Part shown: positions 1-4,922 of the stretch, piece after piece | Layout: each line of letters opens with the position of its first letter | How positions within the stretch are numbered: position 1 is the stretch's first letter | Source: an uncultured Spirochaetia bacterium | GTDB taxonomy: Bacteria > Spirochaetota > UBA4802 > JAGODF01 | DNA: 7,408 bases | NCBI GenBank assembly: GCA_937967705.1 | Contig: CALCJG010000450.1 | Span: forward strand, 1 to 7,408 | Direction: 5' to 3' | Translations under genes and position numbers: made by a program | Notes under the pieces: model-generated | Seen by the model: only the letters and a program-made list of their open reading frames with translations | Databases searched by the model: none | Told to the model about the DNA's origin: nothing

Positions 1-1613
1 CCTATGATGCGGACACCTTGGCCGGAGACGTCCGGCGGGTTCTGGACGGGACGGGATACAGCGAGCTGACCCTCTCTTCCCTTTCCATCAGCGATTACCG
101 TCGTCTTCCGGAACTGCTCAACGCCGTCTATCCGGAGCTGGTCGATCGGGGCGTTTCCATCTCACTGCCGTCACTACGCGTTGACCGGAACACGCTGGTT
201 TATCTGGAAAACCTCTCGGATGTGCGCCGCAGTTCGCTCACCTTCGCGGTGGAATCGGCCTGTCGCGAACTGCGGGATATATCCCATAAGCGACTCAGGG
301 TGGAGGATCTCACGGAGATCGTGGAATATGTTCTGGCTAGGGGGTGGCGTCTGATCAAGTTTTATTTCATGATCGGTTTGCCCGGATGCGATGCTCACGA
401 CGAAGCAGGGGAAATCGTCGATTTACTGAAGCAAATATACAACCTGGGGCGCAAGAGGCTGGACATCAATGTGACCATATCTCCCTTCATTCCCAAACCC
501 CATACGCCCTTTGAGAGGGAAAGGCAGATGGATGTTGATTATCTCCTCGATGTGATAGGAAGAATCAAGAGGGGATTGCCCCATGCGGTCAAAATCAAGA
601 ACCACGATGTTCATTCCTCCCTGATCGAGGGCCTGCTCGCCCGGGGTGATGAGCGGCTTGGAGAGGTTATTTGGGGAGTTTACAGGGATGGCGCCCGGCT
701 GGATTCATGGAAGGAACATTTACGGTACAGCCTCTGGGAAAAAAACCTTAAGGAATGTCTTCCCGAATATAAGAATTATCTCTCTGCGAGGAGGCCGGAG
801 GATCAACTCCCGTGGAGTTTTGTCGAGACGGGTTACAAACGACTCCTGGAGATGCAGCGGAAAAGAATCATCAACAGCGACAGATCCCCGGCAGCGAGGG
901 CAGGGGGGGAGTCTTTGGATGTCGATGCCCTCAAGAAGGCCTTTATCAGTTTTACGGGAAGGTATGAGGTTTCCTCCCGGGCCCGGCTGCGGTTCTCCAA
1001 GGGGGGGATGGCCCGTTATGTGCCGCATCTGGACCTTCTTGAGATCATAAAAAGGGCCCTGCGGATGGCCCGGGTTCCGGTCTCCTTCACCCAGGGATTC
1101 AATAAACGGGAGAGAATCTCCATGGGGTATCCGTCGCCGCTGGGTATTGAGAGCCTTGCGGAGCTCTGTGACCTGGACCTCTGGAGTCCCTTCCAGGAGA
1201 ACCTTGCCGCACGAATCAACGAATGCCTGCCTCCGGGAATACGCCTGGCGCAGTGGCGTCAGCTCCCTGGAGAAGAATCCCTGATGAGTGTCACCATCGC
1301 TCAGGAATACCGGATTTTCTTTGGAGAGGAAGAACTGAAGGTCCGCTGTCTCCAAAATCTTAAATCGGAGATGCCTTTCCGAAAGAGCGGTAAAAAAGGG
1401 GTGCGAGACATACCCTTCCATGAAGCAGTCTGGGGATACCGGGATGAGGAGTCCATAAGCATACTTCTCCCCATGGGAACGGAGAACTCCTATCGCATCG
1501 ATCAGATGATGATGGATCTGGCGGAAATCAATCCTGAGCGCCTCCATTTGTTGAGAATAGTCAAGCTGAGACAGTTCCGAGGCAGCCGGGACAATCCCGT
1601 CGAATTGAAATAG
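1..1613 (+). CDS. Radical SAM protein with C-terminal DUF2344 domain (5' end outside window)
   Basis: The reading frame is open from base 3 at the left edge to TAG at 1611-1613, so the true start and the CxxxCxxC iron-sulfur cluster motif lie outside the window. Two parts are visible. The first is the back half of a radical SAM barrel (bases 3 to about 880), with the family-type segments SLPSLRVD (162-185), LTFAVESACRELRD (237-278) and KFYFMIGLPG (357-386); the last corresponds to the late barrel strand before the C-terminal extension. After a linker comes a DUF2344 domain (about 980-1610), recognised by RLRFSKGGMARYVPHLDLL and by FTQGFNKRERISMGYPSPLG (residues of the type SQGFNPxPKISFGPxLPLG). 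Proteins of this fused architecture (TIGR03960 plus TIGR03936) are widespread in anaerobes. Their reaction is not established to my knowledge, although many are encoded beside ribonuclease G or ribosomal protein L21/L27 genes. Neither neighbour is seen downstream here. The family assignment is firm; the function is unknown. Confidence 0.9.
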   Translation, partial: YDADTLAGDVRRVLDGTGYSELTLSSLSISDYRRLPELLNAVYPELVDRGVSISLPSLRVDRNTLVYLENLSDVRRSSLTFAVESACRELRDISHKRLRVEDLTEIVEYVLARGWRLIKFYFMIGLPGCDAHDEAGEIVDLLKQIYNLGRKRLDINVTISPFIPKPHTPFERERQMDVDYLLDVIGRIKRGLPHAVKIKNHDVHSSLIEGLLARGDERLGEVIWGVYRDGARLDSWKEHLRYSLWEKNLKECLPEYKNYLSARRPEDQLPWSFVETGYKRLLEMQRKRIINSDRSPAARAGGESLDVDALKKAFISFTGRYEVSSRARLRFSKGGMARYVPHLDLLEIIKRALRMARVPVSFTQGFNKRERISMGYPSPLGIESLAELCDLDLWSPFQENLAARINECLPPGIRLAQWRQLPGEESLMSVTIAQEYRIFFGEEELKVRCLQNLKSEMPFRKSGKKGVRDIPFHEAVWGYRDEESISILLPMGTENSYRIDQMMMDLAEINPERLHLLRIVKLRQFRGSRDNPVELK

Positions 1614-1634
1614 GCAGGGACAGCCGGTGCGCTC

Positions 1635-1721
1635 ATGAAGTGGATAGTCTATTCCCTCCTCTGTGCGCTTTTTCTCTCCATCACGGATCTGCTGACGAAA
1701 CGATATGTGGACCGGCTGTAA
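1635..1721 (+). pseudogene. Remnant of EamA/DMT-type transporter (first helix only)
   Basis: A 28-codon ORF begins 21 bases after the radical SAM gene. It starts MKWIVYSLLCALFLSITD and continues LLTKRYVDRL before TAA at 1719-1721. The pattern of a short aromatic start, a helix rich in Leu/Ala/Ser, and then a polar D-x-L-T-K-R segment is typical of the first transmembrane helix of EamA-family (drug/metabolite transporter) proteins, which normally have ten helices and about 280-300 residues. I looked in all three forward frames from 1722 to 1822 and saw no continuation, so the rest has been lost by deletion rather than by one simple frameshift. The ribosome site is poor: the nearest purine stretch, AGGGA near 1616, is too far from the ATG. 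It could instead be a real small single-helix membrane protein or a chance ORF. The resemblance is by eye only. Confidence 0.4.
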
Positions 1722-1758
1722 GACGGTCTTCTCTCTTTCGGAAGGGGTGTTTTTGCGC

Positions 1759-1787
1759 TTGACACTGCTTCGCTGTGAGAGGATACT
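1759..1787 (+). promoter_or_regulatory. Sigma70-type promoter of the short-chain dehydrogenase gene
   Basis: A perfect -35 box TTGACA (1759-1764) is followed after 17 bases by GATACT (1782-1787), which matches four of six positions of the -10 consensus. Transcription would start near 1794, giving a leader of about 29 bases before the ATG at 1823. This makes the dehydrogenase a separate transcription unit from the radical SAM gene. It also explains why a GTG at 1775, inside this promoter, is not the true start codon. Confidence 0.65.
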
Positions 1788-1822
1788 CTTCCGTTAATAC
1801 GATATCTAAACCGGGAGGAGCT

Positions 1823-2587
1823 ATGAGCGCATTATCATATGGATTGCAGGATCAGGTGGTGGTCGTTACCGGTGCGAGCCGGGGGATCGGCCTGGAGATC
1901 GCTCGGGAATTGCTGGCTCAGAAGGCCAAGGTGGTGATATGCGGAAGGAAGCAGGAAGGTCTGGACAAAGCCGTGGCGGAGTTGAAGGGTGGCGACGATC
2001 TTCTGGCCGTAGCAGCGCATATCGCCAGGGAGGAGGATGCTGACCGGATCTTTGACGGTGCGGTCGCCAAATTCGGGCGGGTTGACGCCCTAGTGAATAA
2101 CGTGGGGATGAATCTGATCACCCCCTCTTTGACCGACGCGGATTATGCCACCTGGCAGAAAATCATAGAATCCAATCTCAACGGTACCTATCTCTGTTCC
2201 CGCAAGGCGGGACGCATCATGAAAGAGAGGAAAAAGGGCAGCATCGTCAGCATCTCTTCCATAGCCGGACATCGGGCTGCACCGGCCATGGGCATATACG
2301 GCATTGCCAAGGCCGGGATTGAGATGATGACGCGGGTGATGGCCATGGAGCTCGCACATTACCATATAAGGGTTAACGCCGTGGCACCCTCCATGGTAAA
2401 GACCGATTTCAGCAAACCCTTCTGGTCCAATAACGAGATTCATGATCAGATCGTGAGAGGGATCCCCATGGGAAGGATAGCAGAGCCGATAGATGTGGTT
2501 CATCCCGTCCTTTTTCTGCTCTCCGAGGGGGCCTCTTTCATCACGGGTCAGACTGTCATGGTGGACGGCGGGGCTACTGCCGTATAA
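1823..2587 (+). CDS. Short-chain dehydrogenase/reductase, FabG-like
   Basis: This is a 254-residue classical SDR that should reduce a carbonyl or oxidise an alcohol with NAD(P)H. The Rossmann cofactor loop TGASRGIG is at residues 16-23 and NNVG (the NNAG motif) at 92-95. The catalytic tetrad appears complete: Asn118, Ser146, Tyr159 and Lys163 in YGIAK. The family C-terminal signature TGQTVMVDGG is also present. Arg20 in the glycine loop and Arg42 after the second strand suggest NADPH rather than NADH, as in 3-oxoacyl-ACP reductases. The start at 1823 is chosen because GGGAGGAG (1813-1820) sits just before ATG and the protein then has normal family length; an upstream GTG at 1775 lies in the promoter. 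No fatty-acid synthesis genes are adjacent, so the substrate is open: an acyl-ACP/CoA reductase, or a sugar or alcohol dehydrogenase. The gene stands alone between its own promoter and terminator. Confidence 0.92.
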   Translation: MSALSYGLQDQVVVVTGASRGIGLEIARELLAQKAKVVICGRKQEGLDKAVAELKGGDDLLAVAAHIAREEDADRIFDGAVAKFGRVDALVNNVGMNLITPSLTDADYATWQKIIESNLNGTYLCSRKAGRIMKERKKGSIVSISSIAGHRAAPAMGIYGIAKAGIEMMTRVMAMELAHYHIRVNAVAPSMVKTDFSKPFWSNNEIHDQIVRGIPMGRIAEPIDVVHPVLFLLSEGASFITGQTVMVDGGATAV

Positions 2588-2589
2588 TG

Positions 2590-2620
2590 CTAAAGACCGC
2601 CCTTGATGGACGGTCTTTAG
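2590..2620. terminator. Hairpin terminator, probably shared by the dehydrogenase and the tRNA
   Basis: A perfect 10-base inverted repeat, CTAAAGACCG (2590-2599) and CGGTCTTTAG (2611-2620), encloses an 11-base loop. It starts two bases after the dehydrogenase stop codon and lies six bases beyond the 3' end of the oppositely oriented tRNA gene. On the plus strand it is followed by TGTTTG, a weak T tract; on the minus strand it is followed by CATTAT. The stem is strong and symmetric, so it could terminate both converging units, but neither side has a long T run. Confidence 0.65.
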
Positions 2621-2626
2621 TGTTTG

Positions 2627-2699
2627 AGCCAACGACCTGAATCGAACAGGCGACCTGCTCATTACGAGTGAGCTGCTCTACCGACTGAGCTACGTTGGC
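2627..2699 (-). tRNA. tRNA-Thr (anticodon CGT)
   Basis: The minus strand folds into a complete cloverleaf of 73 nucleotides. The acceptor stem GCCAACG/CGTTGGC has 7 of 7 pairs. The D arm is GCTC/GAGC. The anticodon arm GCTCA/TGAGC encloses loop CTCGTAA. A five-base variable region AGGTC follows. The T arm GCCTG/CAGGT (one G-U pair) has loop TTCGATT. The anticodon CGT occupies 2664-2666 and reads ACG (threonine). The discriminator is T (base 2627). CCA is not encoded, since TCAA follows the acceptor stem, so it must be added by nucleotidyltransferase. No intron or second tRNA is seen nearby. Confidence 0.95.
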
Positions 2700-2712
2700 T
2701 TGTTGCCAAAGC

Positions 2713-2741
2713 ATCCTCCCTGATAAGCGGCTTTCTGTCAA
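2713..2741 (-). promoter_or_regulatory. Probable promoter of tRNA-Thr
   Basis: On the minus strand a perfect TTGACA (2741-2736) is followed after 17 bases by GAGGAT (2718-2713), a weak -10 box with three of six consensus positions. The predicted start would be about 7 bases before the mature tRNA 5' end at 2699, a usual distance for a single tRNA gene. The -35 box and spacing are good; the weak -10 box limits confidence. Confidence 0.4.
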
Positions 2742-2830
2742 GATTTTTTACAGCGTTCCCGGGGCAACCGTTCTGTTGACGGTAAACACGGATTGCCCGA
2801 CCTCTGCTCTCAGCTCGTCCGGGAGAAAAA

Positions 2831-2843
2831 ATGTACACAATGG
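2831..2843 (+). repeat. Direct repeat copy 1, ATGTACACAATGG
   Basis: This 13-base element matches copy 2 at 2958-2970 at 12 of 13 positions. Its core TGTACA is a perfect six-base palindrome. It lies 79 bases upstream of the etf -35 box. It may be a distal operator of the etf operon. Its ATG also has GGGAG five bases upstream and opens a 31-codon ORF, so coding is an alternative reading. Confidence 0.4.
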
Positions 2844-2922
2844 TAAATATGAATAAAACATGGCTTGCTCTTTATCCTGTAAAGATTTTGAAAAAACTCA
2901 CAGGTGGTCAATCTAATTACTC

Positions 2923-2950
2923 TTGACATAAAAACAGCGATTAATAACAT
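2923..2950 (+). promoter_or_regulatory. Promoter of the etfBA operon
   Basis: TTGACA (2923-2928) is followed after 16 bases by TAACAT (2945-2950), four of six consensus positions. The sequence upstream of the -35 box is AT-rich, as in strong promoters. Transcription would begin near 2957, giving a leader of about 66 bases. Copy 2 of the 13-base repeat sits on the predicted start site, so repression there would be simple steric blocking. Confidence 0.6.
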
Positions 2951-2957
2951 GGCAACG

Positions 2958-2970
2958 ATGTATACAATGG
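2958..2970 (+). repeat. Direct repeat copy 2, ATGTATACAATGG, at the etf start site
   Basis: This copy contains the perfect eight-base palindrome TGTATACA (2959-2966). Its GTATAC centre resembles the operators of HutC-subfamily (UTRA-containing) GntR regulators, whose sites commonly have GT and AC half-sites around a TA-rich centre. It begins 127 bases after copy 1 and overlaps the predicted etf transcription start. An operator role is inferred from position and symmetry. Confidence 0.45.
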
Positions 2971-3022
2971 GTTTTTATAGGATTTCTGCCATATGTTAAA
3001 ATTTTAAAAGAGGAGTCGAATT

Positions 3023-3808
3023 ATGAAGATAGTTGTATGCGTAAAAGAGGTTCCAGATATGGAATCCAAATTCAAGATTGTTGACAATAAAGTAGACGAA
3101 TCTCAGATTGCTTTCAAGATGAACGACTTTGACGAGTACGCAGTGGAAGCCGCATTACAGCTCAAGGAGAAATTCGGCGGTGAAGTGATTATCGTTTCTT
3201 CCGGACCCGAGCGGGTGACGAAGGAAGTCAGACAGGCTTTTGCTATGGGTGCTGACTGGGGAATTCATGTAAATGATCCCGAAGTGGACAAGGGAGACAG
3301 TTTTGTTGTTGCTTCCGCTCTGAAGAAGGCGATTGACAGCCTCGGCGGAGTTGATCTGGTACTTACCGGCGTTCAGGCAGAAGACGATCAGGCCGCTGTT
3401 ACGGGTGTAATGATTGCCGACCTGATGGGCGTACCCCACTGCACCAACATCGTTAAACTGGAAGTGGGCGGCGACCAGAAGACCCTTACCATTAACAGGG
3501 AGCTTGAAGGTGGTTTGAATGAAGTTCTTGAAATCAGTTCCCCCTGTGTCCTTTCCATTCAGTCCGGTATCAATCAGCCCAGATATCCTACCCTTCCCGG
3601 CATCATGAAAGCCAAGAAGAAAAGACTCGACACCAAGAAAGCCGCTGAAATCGGACTTGCCGAAGTCGGCGAAGCGGGTTCCAAGACCAGTTTTGTTAAG
3701 ATGTTCTTTCCTGTTTCCGACCACAAGGCCGAAATCATCGAAGGTGACGCAAAGACAGCCGCCAAAAAGCTGGTTGATAAATTGAAAAATGAAGCTAAGG
3801 TAATATAA
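3023..3808 (+). CDS. etfB: Electron transfer flavoprotein, beta subunit
   Basis: This 261-residue subunit pairs with EtfA to carry electrons from acyl-CoA dehydrogenases in the cytoplasm. Family features in order: VKEVPD (7-12), MNDFDEYAVEAAL (33-45), TGVQAEDDQAAVTG (115-128) with the nucleotide-binding loop, and the conserved stretch from INRELEGG (158-165) through VLSIQSGINQPRYPTLPGIM (176-195). The N-terminal third lacks the TGTL-x-R-x-GVPSI pattern that I associate with electron-bifurcating EtfB. It looks like the AMP-binding, non-bifurcating group, which would pass electrons to a membrane quinone oxidoreductase; that grouping is inference. AGGAG (3011-3015), seven bases before ATG, fixes the start. 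The length is normal, and etfA follows after 11 bases as a second cistron. Confidence 0.96.
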   Translation: MKIVVCVKEVPDMESKFKIVDNKVDESQIAFKMNDFDEYAVEAALQLKEKFGGEVIIVSSGPERVTKEVRQAFAMGADWGIHVNDPEVDKGDSFVVASALKKAIDSLGGVDLVLTGVQAEDDQAAVTGVMIADLMGVPHCTNIVKLEVGGDQKTLTINRELEGGLNEVLEISSPCVLSIQSGINQPRYPTLPGIMKAKKKRLDTKKAAEIGLAEVGEAGSKTSFVKMFFPVSDHKAEIIEGDAKTAAKKLVDKLKNEAKVI

Positions 3809-3819
3809 GGGGGACGACA

Positions 3820-4773
3820 ATGGCTAGATTATTATTGATTGCTGAACATAGAGACGGAAAAGTAACTGAGGCTACTTTGGAACTCTGCAAGGCCGCCAAG
3901 GCGATTGCAGCCACCATGGGTGCTTCACCTGCCGCTGCCGTATTTGCGAAAGACGATAGCATTGCCAAAGAAGTGGCAAAATATATCCCCGAGGTTTTCT
4001 CGGTAACAGATGCCAAGCTGGAAAAATATACCGCTGACGGTTATGTACAGGCAGCCAAAGCCGTTGTAGACGCTCAGGATGTTAAAGGCGTTCTTGTTCC
4101 TCACACCTATGACGGTGTTGACTACGCAGCGAAAGTGGCGATGGCCCTCGGCTGTGGTATCGTCTCCAACTGTAACAAGGTGGAAGGTTCTGCAGGGAAT
4201 CTGGTTTTTACGAGAAATACCTATAACGGTAAGATCCAGGAAGAGAGAAGCGTAAAGGGCGACAAGTTCGTTGCCACCATCGAAAAAGGCGCTTTCGACA
4301 AAGAAGCAGCCGGCGGAGCAGGTTCCGTTACTGCTGTATCCGCTTCCATCGGCGATGTAAGAACCAAACCGAAGGAATTCGTTTCCCTGATGGCCGGTTC
4401 CGTGGACATCTCCCAGGCCAAGATTATCGTGGCCGGCGGACGGGGCACCAAGGAAAAAGACAAATACAATGATGTCATTGTCAACCTCGCCAAGAAGCTG
4501 GGCGGTGAGTATGCCGCTTCCCGTCCCGTTGTTGACTCCGGCTGGACGGATGCAGCCCGCCAGGTAGGGCAGTCGGGTAAGGTTGTTACTCCCGCTCTCT
4601 ATATCGCCGCCGGCATCTCCGGTGCTATTCAGCATGTGGCCGGCATGAAGGGATCTCAGTGCATCGTTGCCATCAACAAGGACCCCGAGGCTCCTATCTT
4701 CAACTTCGCCACCTATGGCATCGTGGGTGATCTCTTCGAAGTGATCCCCGCTATGATGGAAGAACTCGGCTAA
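3820..4773 (+). CDS. etfA: Electron transfer flavoprotein, alpha subunit
   Basis: This 317-residue subunit carries the electron-transferring FAD. The variable N-terminal domain (1 to about 190) is followed by the highly conserved FAD domain: GGRGTK (206-211), ASRPVVDSGW (233-242), QVGQSGK (248-254), GISGAIQH (265-272), INKDPEAPIF (285-294) and GIVGDLF (300-306), all intact. Stretches of this kind bind the FAD phosphates and isoalloxazine ring. The ribosome site AAGGGGG (3807-3813) overlaps the etfB stop codon, indicating a two-gene operon with coupled translation. No acyl-CoA dehydrogenase or ETF:quinone oxidoreductase gene is adjacent, so the redox partners lie elsewhere. A strong terminator follows, so etfBA is a closed unit. 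Length and domains are normal. Confidence 0.97.
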   Translation: MARLLLIAEHRDGKVTEATLELCKAAKAIAATMGASPAAAVFAKDDSIAKEVAKYIPEVFSVTDAKLEKYTADGYVQAAKAVVDAQDVKGVLVPHTYDGVDYAAKVAMALGCGIVSNCNKVEGSAGNLVFTRNTYNGKIQEERSVKGDKFVATIEKGAFDKEAAGGAGSVTAVSASIGDVRTKPKEFVSLMAGSVDISQAKIIVAGGRGTKEKDKYNDVIVNLAKKLGGEYAASRPVVDSGWTDAARQVGQSGKVVTPALYIAAGISGAIQHVAGMKGSQCIVAINKDPEAPIFNFATYGIVGDLFEVIPAMMEELG

Positions 4774-4800
4774 GCTTTTTACCTGCATTAAAGAACATCA

Positions 4801-4835
4801 GGAGAGGATGCCTAGGCATCCTCTCCTTTTTATTT
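4801..4835 (+). terminator. Rho-independent terminator of etfBA
   Basis: A perfect 26-base palindrome has arms GGAGAGGATGCCT (4801-4813) and AGGCATCCTCTCC (4814-4826). In RNA it forms about 11 pairs with a four-base loop and is followed directly by TTTTTATTT (4827-4835). It begins 27 bases after the etfA stop codon. This is a textbook intrinsic terminator for the plus-strand operon. Confidence 0.93.
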
Positions 4836-4864
4836 GGAGAGGATATATCCGTCCGAGCTGCCCT

Positions 4865-4898
4865 AAAAAAAAGGGACCCCTTGACGTGGGATCCCTTT
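4865..4898 (-). terminator. Rho-independent terminator of prpE
   Basis: Read on the minus strand, AAAGGGATCCC (4898-4888) pairs with GGGGTCCCTTT (4880-4870) with one T-G wobble and a seven-base loop, ending in a run of eight T (4872-4865). It starts 24 bases after the prpE stop codon at 4923. Together with the etfBA terminator it insulates the two converging units. Confidence 0.92.
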
Positions 4899-4922
4899 GG
4901 ATGCAGGCTGTTACAGAGTGTG

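Larger units (their letters stand above)
2700..3022. other. Intergenic region between tRNA-Thr and etfB
   Basis: These 323 bases hold no gene I can support. From left to right: the tRNA promoter (to 2741); a GC-rich segment that can fold with GGGCAA (2762-2767) pairing TTGCCC (2793-2798) around an inner ACCGT/ACGGT hairpin (2767-2771 with 2779-2783); a sharp shift to AT-rich sequence from about 2825; a 31-codon ORF with a plausible ribosome site (2831-2926) that overlaps the etf -35 box; two copies of a 13-base motif; the etf promoter; and an AT-rich etf leader with a 12-base palindrome TTAAAATTTTAA (2996-3007) just before the ribosome site. Confidence 0.6.

Noticed and set aside
720..1547. 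Long minus-strand open frame (275 codons) opposite the radical SAM/DUF2344 gene
   Set aside because: It is antisense to a well-conserved coding region, has no ribosome site or family features, and is rich in Pro/Arg/Gly as expected for a shadow frame.
1719..1730. Small palindrome AAGACGGTCTT after the transporter remnant as a terminator
   Set aside because: The arms are only five bases with a single central base, so it cannot form a stable RNA hairpin.
1775..1822. Upstream GTG start for the dehydrogenase, adding 16 residues
   Set aside because: The GTG lies inside the -35/-10 spacer of a good promoter, has no ribosome site, and the added residues do not fit the family N-terminus; ATG at 1823 has a strong site.
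2090..2662. Minus-strand open frame (190 codons) across the dehydrogenase 3' end and into the tRNA
   Set aside because: Its start lies within the tRNA-Thr gene and it crosses the terminator hairpin, which is incompatible with a real gene.
2627..2699. tRNA-Thr as the attachment site of an integrated element
   Set aside because: No integrase gene and no repeated copy of the tRNA 3' end was seen within the window.
3925..4788. Long minus-strand open frame (287 codons) opposite etfA
   Set aside because: It mirrors a highly conserved gene in the opposite frame; its composition and lack of motifs mark it as an artefact of etfA codon usage. The similar frame opposite etfB (3155-3820) was rejected for the same reason.
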